DNA of 64,000 bases from Pseudoponticoccus marisrubri (GCF_001482405.1 NZ_LPXO01000011.1:62001-126000); one strand, 5' to 3'; shown: positions 28,497 to 41,612, counted from the first letter of the stretch. Notes: generated by a model not told the origin, from the letters alone. Numbers and translations are program-made.

Positions 28497-29126
28497 GTGA
28501 CCTTCATCAAGCCCCGCAGCACCGGCACCACTCGTGACAGGCTTCTGACGGCGGCCGAGGTGGCGATCCTCGACAAGGGCTTTGCCGCCACCTCGATCGA
28601 GGAGCTGATCGCCGAGGTGGGCATCACCAAGGGCGGTTTCTTCTACCATTTCCCCGACAAGAACGCGCTGGTGATCGCCATACTCGAACGGCACCTCGCG
28701 GCCGAAGAGGCCTGGCTGGACGGGCTCTTCGCGCAGGCCGCGAGCGAGGCCGGCAGCGACGACCCGCTGCAGATCTTCCTGTGCTTCCTCGCGCTGCTGC
28801 AGGCGCAGATGGAGGCGCTGCCGGACGTGCATCCCGGCTGCCTGATCGCGGCCTGTTGTTTCCAGGAACGGCTGTTCCGCCCCGAGGTGCACCGGCTCGC
28901 GGCGGCCAACCTGCTGAACTGGCGCGCCCGCTTCACCGGCGTGCTGACCGGGATCGCCGCGGTGCATCCGCCGCGCCGCCCGGTCGAGATCGAGGCGCTG
29001 GCCGACATGCTGGTCGTGCTGGTCGACGGCGCCATCATCCTGTCCAAGACAGTGCGCCAGAAAGAGGCCCTGCCGCGCCAGATCGGCATCTATGCCACGC
29101 TGCTCCGCAGCCTGTTCGAGACCTGA
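28497..29126 (+). CDS. TetR-family regulator
   Basis: 209 residues from the GTG at 28497, which has AGGAG 9 nt upstream; ATGs at 28473 and 28488 are alternatives with poorly spaced ribosome sites. The N-terminal HTH is clear: DKGFAATSIEELIAEVGITKGGFFYHFPDKNAL. The ligand domain has three cysteines (HPGCLIAACCF). It probably controls the divergent methyltransferase gene; the 121-bp intergenic region contains ACTG...CAGT symmetry at about 28430-28448. Confidence 0.9.
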   Translation: MTFIKPRSTGTTRDRLLTAAEVAILDKGFAATSIEELIAEVGITKGGFFYHFPDKNALVIAILERHLAAEEAWLDGLFAQAASEAGSDDPLQIFLCFLALLQAQMEALPDVHPGCLIAACCFQERLFRPEVHRLAAANLLNWRARFTGVLTGIAAVHPPRRPVEIEALADMLVVLVDGAIILSKTVRQKEALPRQIGIYATLLRSLFET

Positions 29127-29183
29127 GAGGCGGCGTCCCTCGCGCCCGCCATCCCCGTCACGCGCCGGATTCCGCGCGTCCGG

Positions 29184-29209
29184 GGCCGAAAAGCCGTGCT
29201 TTTCCGGCC
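29184..29209 (+). terminator. Hairpin downstream of the TetR gene
   Basis: GGCCGAAAAGC / GCTTTTCCGGCC, 11 bp with one bulged C and loop CGT, 58 bp past the stop. The T run is inside the stem, so termination is uncertain. Confidence 0.35.
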
Positions 29210-29261
29210 TCTGGGCCTGCGGGGGTGTTGATAACTCCTTGGCGCGGGTGCGGGAAAACCT

Positions 29262-29279
29262 TAGTTAGGGACTAGTTAG
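29262..29279. promoter_or_regulatory. Direct repeat TAGTTAG upstream of the channel gene
   Basis: TAGTTAG occurs at 29262 and 29273, exactly 11 bp apart (one helical turn), 25-42 bp before the TTG start of the MotA/ExbB-like gene. Candidate activator site or promoter element. Confidence 0.25.
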
Positions 29280-29303
29280 AACAAACCGTGTCAGGTGTGA
29301 TCC

Positions 29304-30488
29304 TTGGACCATCCCGACCTCGAGGCCGAGCCGCATTTCAGCCAACCCGTCCGCCAGGTGATCCTCATGCTGGCCGTGATCGGGCTGTCGGGCTTCGGCG
29401 CCTTCCTGGCGCTGCCGCGCGTGCTGCCGGTCTTCGAAAGCAATCCCTACCTGAACGGCTTCATCCTCTGCGTCTTCGTGGTGGGCGTGCTGGCCTGTTT
29501 CTGGCAGGTCGCGCAGCTGATCACCTCGGTGCGCTGGATCGAGCGCTTCACCGCCACCGGCGACCAGGGCACGCGGGCGCGGGCGCCGCAACTGCTGGCG
29601 CCGCTGGCCGCGCTGCTGGGGCGGCGGCGCGACAAGCGGATGCAGATCACCACGACCTCGACCCGCTCGATCCTCGATTCCGTCGCCACCCGCATCGACG
29701 AGGCGCGCGAGATCACGCGCTACATCGTCTCGCTGCTGATCTTCCTGGGCCTGCTGGGCACGTTCTACGGGCTGGCCACCACGGTGCCGGCACTGGTCGA
29801 CACGATCCGCGGCCTTGCCCCGCAGGAGGGCGAGAGCGGCACCGCCGTCTTCGGCCGGCTGATGACCGGCCTCGAAAGCCAGCTGGGCGGGATGGGCGTG
29901 GCCTTTGCCTCGTCGCTGCTGGGGCTAGCCTGCTCGCTGGTCGTGGGCCTGCTGGAGCTGTTCGCCGGGCACGGGCAGAACCGCTTCTACCGCGAGCTCG
30001 AGGAATGGCTCTCCTCGATCACCAAGCTGGGCTTCTCGGCCGAAAGCGACGGCCCGGACCTGGGCGCCGCCGGGGTGGTGCTGGACCGCATGGCCGAGCA
30101 GATGGAGCAGCTGCAGTTCCTGTTCTCCGAGGCCGAGCAGGGCCGCGCCGAGGTGGACACGCGGCTGGCCCAGCTGGCCGACAGCGTCGAGCGGCTGACC
30201 GAGCGGATCGAGGCGACCTCACCCTCGGCCTCGTCGCTGGCGCGCATCGCCGACGGGCAGGAGCTTCTGGCCGAGGCGATCCGCGAGAAGGAAAGCAACG
30301 AGGGGCTGGATGCGGAAAGCCGCATGCGGCTGCGCTCGATCGACGTGCAGATGCTGCGCATCCTCGAAGAGATCAGCGCCGGCCGGCAGGAAAGCATGGC
30401 CGAGCTGCGCACCGACCTGGCCGCCCTGTCGCGCGGGCTGGGCGTGTCGCGCACCGCGCGGCCCCGCGGCAGCGGCACGGAGGGCTAG
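29304..30488 (+). CDS. MotA/TolQ/ExbB-like proton channel protein
   Basis: 394 residues. Start is TTG at 29304, 6 nt behind AGGTG; a stop codon lies just upstream in frame and the first ATG would remove the first membrane helix. Four membrane segments: about 18-38, 49-72, 140-163 and 196-221, the MotA-type topology. The MotA/ExbB core includes LGLLGTFYGL and GRLMTGLESQLGGMGVAFASSLLGL. After helix 4 a ~170-residue cytoplasmic tail with heptad-like stretches (255-300, 340-375) follows. Only 3 bp separate it from the OmpA-domain gene: together they form a stator-like ion-driven complex. Not MotA itself, since no flagellar genes are near. Confidence 0.85.
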   Translation: MDHPDLEAEPHFSQPVRQVILMLAVIGLSGFGAFLALPRVLPVFESNPYLNGFILCVFVVGVLACFWQVAQLITSVRWIERFTATGDQGTRARAPQLLAPLAALLGRRRDKRMQITTTSTRSILDSVATRIDEAREITRYIVSLLIFLGLLGTFYGLATTVPALVDTIRGLAPQEGESGTAVFGRLMTGLESQLGGMGVAFASSLLGLACSLVVGLLELFAGHGQNRFYRELEEWLSSITKLGFSAESDGPDLGAAGVVLDRMAEQMEQLQFLFSEAEQGRAEVDTRLAQLADSVERLTERIEATSPSASSLARIADGQELLAEAIREKESNEGLDAESRMRLRSIDVQMLRILEEISAGRQESMAELRTDLAALSRGLGVSRTARPRGSGTEG

Positions 30489-30491
30489 GCC

Positions 30492-33400
30492 ATGGCGCTG
30501 AGCCGACGCACGGGGGCCCGGTTCCAGGCGTCGATCTGGCCGGGCTTCGTGGACGCGATGACGGGGCTGCTGCTGGTCCTGACCTTCGTGCTGTCGATCT
30601 TCATGGTCATCCAGTTTGTCCTGCGCGAGACCATCACCGGGCAGGAAACCGAGCTGTCGACCCTCTCGGCCGAGGTTGCCGCGCTGGCGCAGGCGCTGGG
30701 CGTCGAGGAGCGCCGCAACACCGCGCTGACCAACCAGCTGGGCGAGCTGGAGGCCACGCTTTACAGCTCCGAGACGCGGCTGGCCGAACAGCAGAGCATC
30801 ATCGACAGCCTGACCGCCACGCGCGACCGGCAGGCCGCCGCGCTGGACGCGGCCTCGGACCGCATCGCCACGATCGAGGAGCGGGTCGCCACGCTTCTGG
30901 CCGAGCGTGACGCGGCGCGGGAGGACGCTACCGAGCTGCGCGCCACCGTCTCGGATCTGGAAGCGGCGCGCACGGCACTGACCGAGGAGCGCGACGCGCT
31001 GGACGCGGCACTGGTGCAGGCGCGTGACGAGATCGACGCCCAGGCCGAGGAAGCCCGGCTTGCCGCGGCAAGGCGCGAGGCGCTGGAGGCGCTGGTCGCC
31101 GACCTGCGCACCGAATCGGACGAAAGCGATGCACGCATCGGTGCGCTGAGCGACCAGGTCGAGACCCTGCAGGCCGAGCTGAGCGAGGAAGAGGCGCAGC
31201 GTCTGGCCGAGGCCGAAGCCGCCGCCGCCCTGCGCCGCCGCCTTGAAGAGGCGGATGCCGAGCTGACCGCCATGACCCTCGCGCTGGAAGAGGAGCGCGC
31301 CCGCGCCGAGGAGACGCTGACCCTGCTCGCCGCCGCCCGCGAGGCCGAGGAAGACCTGAACGCCCGGCTGGCCGCGGCGCTCCTTGAGGGCCAGCAGCAG
31401 GGCGAGGACCTTCAGGCGCGGATCGACGACCAGGCGGTGCAGATCGCCCAACTGCAACGCGAACTGGACGCCGCCCGCGCTGCCAGTGCCGAGACCGAAA
31501 CCACCCTGACCGCGCAGATCGACAGCCAGCTGGCGCGCATCGCCGCGCTCGAGGCCTCGCTGGACGCGGCGCGCGAGAGCGGGTCGCAGACCGAGCAGGC
31601 CCTGTCGGCCGAGATCGCCGGGCTGCGCGACGAGCTGGCCACCGCGCGGCAGGCGGCCGAGGCGCAGACTGCCGAGCTGCGCGACCGGATCGACACGCAA
31701 AGCGCCGAGATCGGCCGGCTGCAGGCCGAGCTGGCACAGGCGCGCTCCAGCGAGGCCGCCCAGGTCGCGAAGCTGGACGATCGCGATGCGCGCATCGCCG
31801 AGTTGCAGGCCCAGCTGGCCACCGCGCGGCAGACCGAGGCCGAGCTGAACGACCGATTGGCCGCGAGCCTTGCGGACAGTGCAACCGAGGCCCGCGAACT
31901 GCAGGAGCGGATCGACGCGATGGCGGCCCGGATCACGCGGCTCGAGGCAGTGCTGGCCGACGCCCGTGCTGAAGGCGCCGAGACGGATGAGCGGCTGACC
32001 GCGCTGCGCGACCAGCTGGCCGAGGCCCGGGAGGCCCGGCAGGCGGCCGAGCAGGCCCGCGCCGAGGCCGAGGCCGCGCGGGACGAGACGCAGGCCGCGC
32101 TGGATGCCGCGCAGGCCTCGGCCGGGGCCAGCGCGACGCGGCTCTCCGACCTCTCGGCGCAGCTGGCCGCGGCCTTGGCCCGCGTGACCGAGGCCGAGGC
32201 GCTGGAGACCGAGCTGGCCGCCCTGCGCGAGCGCAACGCGGCGCTGGTCTCGGACCTCTCCGAGGCGCGCGGCGCGGTCGACGACCGGGCCAGCGCGCTG
32301 GACACGCTGGCGGCCGAGCGGGACCGGCTGGACGCCGCCCTGTCGCAGGCCCGCGACCGCCTGACGGAGGCGCGCCGCGAGGCGCAGGCCCTGACCGAGG
32401 ATGTCTTTCGCCTGACCGGCGCGGTCGAGAGTGCCGAGACCCGCGAGACGGAGCAGGCCGACCGGATCGAGACGCTGCGCGGGCAGGCGGCCGGGCTGCA
32501 GGCGCAGCTCGACGCCTCGCAGAAGCGCGCGCAGACCCGGGCCGAGCGGATCGAGGCGCTGCAGGCCGAGAATGCCGAGCTGGACGCGCAGCTGGCCACG
32601 CTGGGCGGCGCCAGCGCCGAGCAGGGGGCCGAGCTGAGCCGCCTGCGCGCGCAGGCCGCGCGGCTGGAACGGGACCTTGCCGCCGCCCGCACGCGCGAGA
32701 GCGAACGCAGCGCCGAGCTGGCCGAGCTGGAACAGCAGCTGGCGCGGGCGCAATCCACCGTGGCCGAGCGCGCCGAGGAGCAGGATGCCGAGCTGCAGGA
32801 CCTGCGCGGCACGGTGGCGCAGCTGCGCAGCCGGCTGGAGACGGCCGAGGCCGATGCTGATGCGGCGCTGACCCGGATCATCGCGCTGCAGACCGAGAAC
32901 ACCGATCTCTCCGACCGGCTGCAGGCCGCCGATGGTCGCAGCGCCGCGCAGGACAGCGAGCTGGGCGCGCTGCGCCGCCAGCTCGCCCGGCTGCAGACCG
33001 AGCTGGACGCCGCCCGCGCTCGCGAGGACCGGCGCGAGGCGACGATCCGCGCCCTGCGCATCGACCTGGCCGAGGCCGAGGCGCGGGCCGCCGAGCGCGA
33101 CGATGACTCGCGCTCGCTCGAGGAGCAGCTGGCCGCCGCGCTGGCGGCACGCAGTGCGGCGCAGAGCACGGTCGAGGAGACGCGCGATCGGCTGACCGCC
33201 GCGCTGGCCGAGCAGAAGGCCGCCGAAGAGCGGCTGGAGGCGCAGATCACCCGCGCCGAGGAGCGCCAGATCCTGCTGGAGGAGGCGCGCGACACGCTGG
33301 CGCAGCGCAGCGAACGCGCCAGCCAGGCCGAGCTGCAGGTCGAGGCGCTGAACCGTCAGGTCGCCGAGCTGCGCCGGCAGCTGGGCGAGTTGCAGGCGCT

Positions 33401-34040
33401 TCTCGACACGGCCGAGGCCAAGGACGTGGCCTCGCAGGTGCAGTTGCAGAACATGAGTTCGCGGCTGAACGCGGCCATCGCGCAGCTGGCCCAGGAAGAG
33501 CGCCGCCGCCGCCAGCTGGAAGAGGAGCGCGCCGCGCGGCTTGAAGAAGAGAAGCGCCGGCTGGAAGAAGAGAAGGCAGACCTCGAGAATTACCGCTCGG
33601 AGTTCTTCGGCCGCCTGCGGCAGGTGCTGGGCGATCGCGAAGGGATCCAGATCCAGGGCGACCGCTTCGTCTTTTCCTCCGAGGTGCTTTTTGAGCTGGG
33701 CTCCGCCGACCTCTCGGCGCTGGGCCGGCGCGAGATCGCAGGGGTGGCCAACATCCTGCGCGCGGTCTCGAAGGACATCCCCGACGAGGTCGACTGGATC
33801 CTGCGCGTCGACGGGCATACCGACAACATCCCCGTGGTGCGCGGCGAGTACGAGGACAACTGGGAGCTCAGCCAGGCCCGCGCGCTGTCGGTCGTCCGCT
33901 ACATGATCGAGAGCTACGGCATTCCGCCCGACCGGCTGGCCGCCAACGGGTTCGGCCAGTACCAGCCGGTGAACGAGGCGAACACCGCCGAGGCGCGGGC
34001 CCAGAACCGGCGGATCGAGCTGAAGCTGACCGAGCGTTGA
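30492..34040 (+). CDS. Giant coiled-coil MotB/ZorB-like protein with OmpA peptidoglycan-binding domain
   Basis: 1182 residues. Short positive N terminus, then one membrane helix (about 19-42) of the form FVDAMTGLLLVLTFVLSIFMV whose Asp21 matches the ion-binding Asp of MotB-like stator proteins. Residues about 45-1030 are almost unbroken Ala/Glu/Arg/Leu heptad coiled coil, including tandem ~28-32-residue repeats at 312-456. The C-terminal OmpA-like domain (about 1050-1182) has VDGHTDNIPV, NWELSQARA and NRRIELKLTER, the peptidoglycan-binding pattern. Predicted topology puts the coil in the periplasm. GGAGGG precedes the ATG. Co-transcribed with the channel gene. The exact role (envelope constriction, force transmission, defence) is not known. 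Confidence 0.85.
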   Translation: MALSRRTGARFQASIWPGFVDAMTGLLLVLTFVLSIFMVIQFVLRETITGQETELSTLSAEVAALAQALGVEERRNTALTNQLGELEATLYSSETRLAEQQSIIDSLTATRDRQAAALDAASDRIATIEERVATLLAERDAAREDATELRATVSDLEAARTALTEERDALDAALVQARDEIDAQAEEARLAAARREALEALVADLRTESDESDARIGALSDQVETLQAELSEEEAQRLAEAEAAAALRRRLEEADAELTAMTLALEEERARAEETLTLLAAAREAEEDLNARLAAALLEGQQQGEDLQARIDDQAVQIAQLQRELDAARAASAETETTLTAQIDSQLARIAALEASLDAARESGSQTEQALSAEIAGLRDELATARQAAEAQTAELRDRIDTQSAEIGRLQAELAQARSSEAAQVAKLDDRDARIAELQAQLATARQTEAELNDRLAASLADSATEARELQERIDAMAARITRLEAVLADARAEGAETDERLTALRDQLAEAREARQAAEQARAEAEAARDETQAALDAAQASAGASATRLSDLSAQLAAALARVTEAEALETELAALRERNAALVSDLSEARGAVDDRASALDTLAAERDRLDAALSQARDRLTEARREAQALTEDVFRLTGAVESAETRETEQADRIETLRGQAAGLQAQLDASQKRAQTRAERIEALQAENAELDAQLATLGGASAEQGAELSRLRAQAARLERDLAAARTRESERSAELAELEQQLARAQSTVAERAEEQDAELQDLRGTVAQLRSRLETAEADADAALTRIIALQTENTDLSDRLQAADGRSAAQDSELGALRRQLARLQTELDAARAREDRREATIRALRIDLAEAEARAAERDDDSRSLEEQLAAALAARSAAQSTVEETRDRLTAALAEQKAAEERLEAQITRAEERQILLEEARDTLAQRSERASQAELQVEALNRQVAELRRQLGELQALLDTAEAKDVASQVQLQNMSSRLNAAIAQLAQEERRRRQLEEERAARLEEEKRRLEEEKADLENYRSEFFGRLRQVLGDREGIQIQGDRFVFSSEVLFELGSADLSALGRREIAGVANILRAVSKDIPDEVDWILRVDGHTDNIPVVRGEYEDNWELSQARALSVVRYMIESYGIPPDRLAANGFGQYQPVNEANTAEARAQNRRIELKLTER

Positions 34041-34041
34041 G

Positions 34042-35015
34042 CTACGGCGTCACGGTGACATGGGCGAAGCGATGCGCGATGACCTGGCCGTCGCGTGTCA
34101 GCATGGCACGGCCCAGGTAGTCGCCCGGCGGCCAGCCCCCGTCGGGCGCCTTGCGGCCATAGGCCTGCAGCTGGCTGCGTTGCGGGGCGTCCAGCACGAG
34201 GCTGTGAAAGAAGATCCGCCCCTCGGGGCCCTCGCCGCTCAGGGTCAGCCGGTCGCCGGTCTGCGCCTCCTGCGCGATGGCATAGACCACCAGCGGCTGC
34301 ATCGGGTCGGCCACGTCGATGGGGGCGGTGCCGGCGCGCACCTCGTCGAAACCCGGCACGCGGTTCGAGAAGCGCGCGGTGAAGAGCCCGGTGCGCACGT
34401 AACCCGGCGGATTCTGCCACAGCGTGTCGCCCGCCGTGCCACAAGTGCCAAGCGCGGCCCCGGGGCGGAACGGGTCGACCAGCGCGCCATCGCGCGAGAC
34501 CTGCAGGTGCAGATGCGGGTGGTTGGTGCGGCCCGACAGCCCGATCGACCCCAGCCGGTCGCCGGGGCGCACGATGTCACCGGGCGCCACGGCGACCGAG
34601 CCCAGCCGGAGGTGACAATAGAGCGTGCGCCAGCCATCGGCATGTTCGACGAGCACCGCGTTGCCGCAGGCCGTCTGGTCGGTCACGCCGCGCATCAGCC
34701 GGTCATCCGGCATCTCGTCGCGGGTGCGCAGCACCAGCCCGGGGGCGGCGGCGGTGACGGCCACGCCCTCTGCGATCGCGTCGAAATCGAGCAGCGCGAT
34801 ATCGGTGCCCTTGTGCCCGTCGCGCGCATTGTAGCCGCAGGCGAAATCGCGCTGGCGCCCGGGCTCGGGGTCCTGGTCGACGTAATCCTCGATGAAGCAG
34901 TCCTGCCCGAGCGTGCAGTCCACAGGCCAGGCCAACGAAAAATCCCCTGCCGCGACAGGCGCGGCAGGGGAGGAGAGCGACAGTGCAGCCGCGAGCGCGA
35001 CGGCGCGGGTGGGCA

Positions 35016-35016
<1 letters not shown>
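34042..35016 (-). CDS. Secreted M23 (LytM-type) peptidase
   Basis: 324 residues with a signal peptide (about 1-23, PVAAG). Zinc ligands: HKGTDIAL (His and Asp of HxxxD) and HPHLHLQV (HxH), so it should be an active endopeptidase of peptidoglycan cross-bridges, unlike degenerate LytM factors. Several cysteine pairs (CTLGQDC, TCGT) suggest disulfides. The ATG at 35016 shares one base with the clpA stop (TGATG), so it is translationally coupled to clpA. A GTG at 35019 is a less likely start. Convergent with the giant coil gene, 1 bp apart. Confidence 0.87.
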
Positions 35017-37346
<2,330 letters not shown>

Positions 37347-37455
37347 GGGCGTGCTCCTCTTGTCTGCGCCGGTCCGGGATAGGACCAGCATTGCCTCTTG
37401 GGATTAAAGTTTGGTCGATTGGGCCCTCTCTTCAAGTCATTTTTTCCGTGCCCCG

Positions 37456-37478
37456 CGTCACAATGAGGCAATGTGACG
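37456..37478. promoter_or_regulatory. Inverted repeat in the clpA upstream region
   Basis: CGTCACA / TGTGACG arms with a 9-bp spacer, about 110 bp upstream of the clpA start, in the 282-bp gap behind gloB. Symmetry suggests a regulator site; no T run on either strand, so not a terminator. Confidence 0.35.
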
Positions 37479-37628
37479 TAAACTGCCGTGACTTTGACCG
37501 CACGTCCCCCGTGCGCGCAGCCCTTGCAGGCAGCGCGGGTCGGGAACATGGCATCGAGAGGGGATAATCGCCACAATCCAGAATTATTGTCGGCGAGCGG
37601 GAATTCAATGGGGCGCCGGCGCGGCGCC

Positions 37629-38390
37629 TCAGAAGCTGTCCTTGCGCGCCCGGATCTCGGCGAAGACGGCGGCATCCTCGGCATCCGCCATGTTCACCGC
37701 GCGCTTGGTCGCGGCCTTCCCGGCCCGCAGGAATGGGTTGGTCGCCAGCTCGAGAGAGAGCGGCACCTGCGCGGTCGGCTGGCCGTCATTGCGCGCCGCG
37801 GCGATGGCCTGCATCCGGTCGTTCAGCGCGGCATTGCCCGGGTCGATGGTCAGCGCGAAACGGGCATTGGTCATGGTATATTCATGGCCGGAATAGACCA
37901 CGGTCTCGGGCGGAAGGGCGGCGAGCTTGGACAGGCTGTCCCACATCATCTCGGGCGTGCCCTCGAAGACGCGGCCGCAGCCCAGGGCCATCAGGCTGTC
38001 GGCGGTGAAGACCGCACCGCCCTCGGGGAAGTGGAAGGCGATGTGGCCCAGCGTGTGGCCCGGCACCTCGATCACCGTGAAGCGCCCGGCGCCGGTGCCG
38101 GCCTCGTCGCCCTCGGACAGGGCCCGGTCCAGCGGCGGCAGCTTGTCCTGCTCGGCCGCGGGGCCCATGACCGTCGCGCCGTATTTTTCGCGCAGCTCCT
38201 CGACACCGCCCACGTGATCGTGATGATGATGGGTGATCAGGATCGTGTCCAATGTCCATCCGCGGCTGTCGAGCGCGTCGATGATCGGGGCGGCCTCGGG
38301 CGCGTCGATCAGCAGGACGCCGTCGGGGCCGTGGACGAGATAGGCGTAATTGTCGCTGAGACAGGGCACAGTGACGATATCGAGGGGCAT
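37629..38390 (-). CDS. gloB: Hydroxyacylglutathione hydrolase (glyoxalase II)
   Basis: 253 residues, metallo-beta-lactamase fold with THHHHDHVGG (His54-His59), VPGHTLGHIAF and YSGHEYT for the binuclear centre, plus the C-terminal helices with KRAVN-type glutathione contacts. Hydrolyses S-D-lactoylglutathione to D-lactate and glutathione. Divergent from the methyltransferase gene with a 63-bp intergenic region. Confidence 0.96.
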   Translation of the reverse strand: MPLDIVTVPCLSDNYAYLVHGPDGVLLIDAPEAAPIIDALDSRGWTLDTILITHHHHDHVGGVEELREKYGATVMGPAAEQDKLPPLDRALSEGDEAGTGAGRFTVIEVPGHTLGHIAFHFPEGGAVFTADSLMALGCGRVFEGTPEMMWDSLSKLAALPPETVVYSGHEYTMTNARFALTIDPGNAALNDRMQAIAAARNDGQPTAQVPLSLELATNPFLRAGKAATKRAVNMADAEDAAVFAEIRARKDSF

Positions 38391-38453
38391 GGTCTTTCCT
38401 CGCTGGTTTTGTCAGACTGCCGCCCAGAGTGACGCATCGGGCGAGGGGGAGCA

Positions 38454-39200
38454 ATGCATCTCGATGTGCAGACCCTGCGCGACTTCTATTACCGCAGCGC
38501 GCTGGGCCGGGCGGCGCAGGCGATCCTGCGCCGGCAGGTCACCCGGTTCTGGCCCGAGGCGGCGCGCCAGACCGTGGCGGGCTACGGCTTCGCGGTGCCG
38601 CTGCTCCGGCCCTACCTGCAGGACGCGCGGCGGGTGGTCGGGCTGATGCCCTCGCCGCAGGGCGTGATGCCCTGGCCCGCGGGGATGCCCAATGTCTCGG
38701 TCCTGTGCGAGGAAACGCTCTGGCCGCTCGAGACCGGGCATGTGGATCGGCTGATCATGATGCACGGGCTGGAGACCTCCGAGCGCCCCTCCGACGTGCT
38801 GGACGAGGCCTACCGCGTGCTGGGCCCCGGCGGTGCGGCGCTGTTCATCGTGCCCAATCGCACGGGGCTGTGGGCGCGGGCCGATCACACGCCCTTCGGC
38901 TATGGCCGGCCCTATTCCATGGGCCAGCTCGAGGCGCAGCTGAAGCGGCATGATTTCGTGCCCGAGGCGCATGTCTCGGTGCTCTACCAGCCGCCCTCGA
39001 CCCGGCGTTTCTGGATGAAGACGGGGCCCGCCTGGGAAAAGGCCGGCCGCGCGATCCCGGCCGTGATCGCAGGCGGCGTGATGATGGTGGTGGCCACCAA
39101 GCGCCACCCGCCGCGCCCCCGCGGCGTCGATGAGGCGGCGCGCGTGCTCAACCCGCTGGAGGTGCTCTCGCCCTCGCCGGGCAAGGCCAAGCCGGTGTGA
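38454..39200 (+). CDS. SAM-dependent methyltransferase-like protein
   Basis: 248 residues, class I methyltransferase of the type often found beside gloB. The [20 protein letters not shown] strand-helix pattern is the post-motif region; the classical GxGxG motif I is weak ([12 protein letters not shown]), so SAM binding is uncertain. Acceptor unknown. A hydrophobic segment near 200-215 ([15 protein letters not shown]) is part of the fold. Confidence 0.72.
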   Translation: MHLDVQTLRDFYYRSALGRAAQAILRRQVTRFWPEAARQTVAGYGFAVPLLRPYLQDARRVVGLMPSPQGVMPWPAGMPNVSVLCEETLWPLETGHVDRLIMMHGLETSERPSDVLDEAYRVLGPGGAALFIVPNRTGLWARADHTPFGYGRPYSMGQLEAQLKRHDFVPEAHVSVLYQPPSTRRFWMKTGPAWEKAGRAIPAVIAGGVMMVVATKRHPPRPRGVDEAARVLNPLEVLSPSPGKAKPV

Positions 39201-39512
39201 GCGCCGCGTTCGCGCCGTGCCGGGCTCGGGCCCCTTTCAGGGCGCAAAACCGGCCGGGGAATCGTGACCGGACCCGTCAAAATGGCCACGAAACTGCACA
39301 AACCATGGGCACAGAAGGTCGCACTTGGCGCAAGCCTCTGAAAAGCGGCGGTTTCCTGCCGCGGGCTTTTCTGCCCAAGCATGTTGCGGGGTGCGCGAGG
39401 CTCTGCTACATCCGCCACGATTTATCTGCCTTGGCGGTTGCCCGGGCCACAAAACGCCCTCGGACGCCGGCGCTGCCGTGCGTTACGGGGGCCGTATATC
39501 GGAAGGGTGGAC
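39201..39512. other. 312-bp intergenic region upstream of atpH
   Basis: No gene seen on either strand. It holds the atp promoter (39384-39412) and about 100 bp of leader. Upstream of it a GC-rich, weakly self-complementary stretch (39215-39245) may end the methyltransferase transcript. Confidence 0.5.
39384..39412 (+). promoter_or_regulatory. Probable sigma-70 promoter of the atp operon
   Basis: TTGCGG, 17-bp spacer, TACATC, 101 bp upstream of the atpH start. TTGC-type -35 elements with 17-bp spacing are usual in alphaproteobacterial housekeeping promoters. Confidence 0.5.
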
Positions 39513-40073
39513 GTGTCTGAATCAGCATCTGTTTCCTCCGGCATCGCAGAGCGCTATGCCACCGCCGTCTTCGAGATCGTGAAGGAGAACAACAAGCTCC
39601 AGAAGCTCGAGACCAACCTGGACGACCTGTCCGCAGCCCTGAAGGAAAGTGCCGACCTGCGCGACCTGCTGTCTTCGCCGGTCTACTCGCGCGAGGCGCA
39701 GTCCACCGCGATCACTGCAATCGCGGAGAAGATGGGTCTGATGCCGGCGCTGAAGAACGTGCTGGGCCTGATGGCCGCCAAGCGGCGGCTCTTCGTCGTG
39801 CCCCAGATGGTGGCGCGGCTGCGTGACATGCTGGCCGAAGAGAAGGGCGAGGTCACTGCCGACGTGACCACCGCCATTGCGTTGACCGATGCGCAGGCCG
39901 CGCAGCTGGCCGACACGCTGAAGTCCAAGGTCGGCAAGGACGTCAAGATCAACACGACCGTCGATGAAAGCCTCATCGGTGGTCTCGTCGTCAAGGTGGG
40001 CTCGAAGATGATCGACACCTCGATCCGCTCCAAGCTCAATTCCCTCCAGAATGCAATGAAAGAGGTCGGATAA
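39513..40073 (+). CDS. atpH: ATP synthase F1 subunit delta
   Basis: 186 residues, OSCP/delta family: [12 protein letters not shown] opening, long helical middle, and the C-terminal [29 protein letters not shown] signature. GTG start at 39513, six nt behind GGAAGG; a GTG at 39507 is possible. Connects F1 to the peripheral stalk. Its stop abuts the atpA ATG directly. The Fo genes are not in this window, as usual for Rhodobacterales. Confidence 0.96.
   Translation: MSESASVSSGIAERYATAVFEIVKENNKLQKLETNLDDLSAALKESADLRDLLSSPVYSREAQSTAITAIAEKMGLMPALKNVLGLMAAKRRLFVVPQMVARLRDMLAEEKGEVTADVTTAIALTDAQAAQLADTLKSKVGKDVKINTTVDESLIGGLVVKVGSKMIDTSIRSKLNSLQNAMKEVG

Positions 40074-41612
<1,539 letters not shown>

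Noticed and set aside
29262-29279. CtrA binding box
   Set aside because: The TTAA-N7-TTAA pattern is not matched; the repeat is TAGTTAG with 11-bp period.
30219-33818. 1199-codon open frame opposite the giant coil gene
   Set aside because: Product is the antisense of an Ala/Glu/Leu heptad coil and has no plausible start region or ribosome site; the plus-strand gene has a membrane helix and OmpA domain.
29304-34040. Zorya defence system
   Set aside because: ZorA/ZorB-like architecture is similar, but there is no zorC, zorD or zorE homologue nearby, and the long coil is on the wrong partner.
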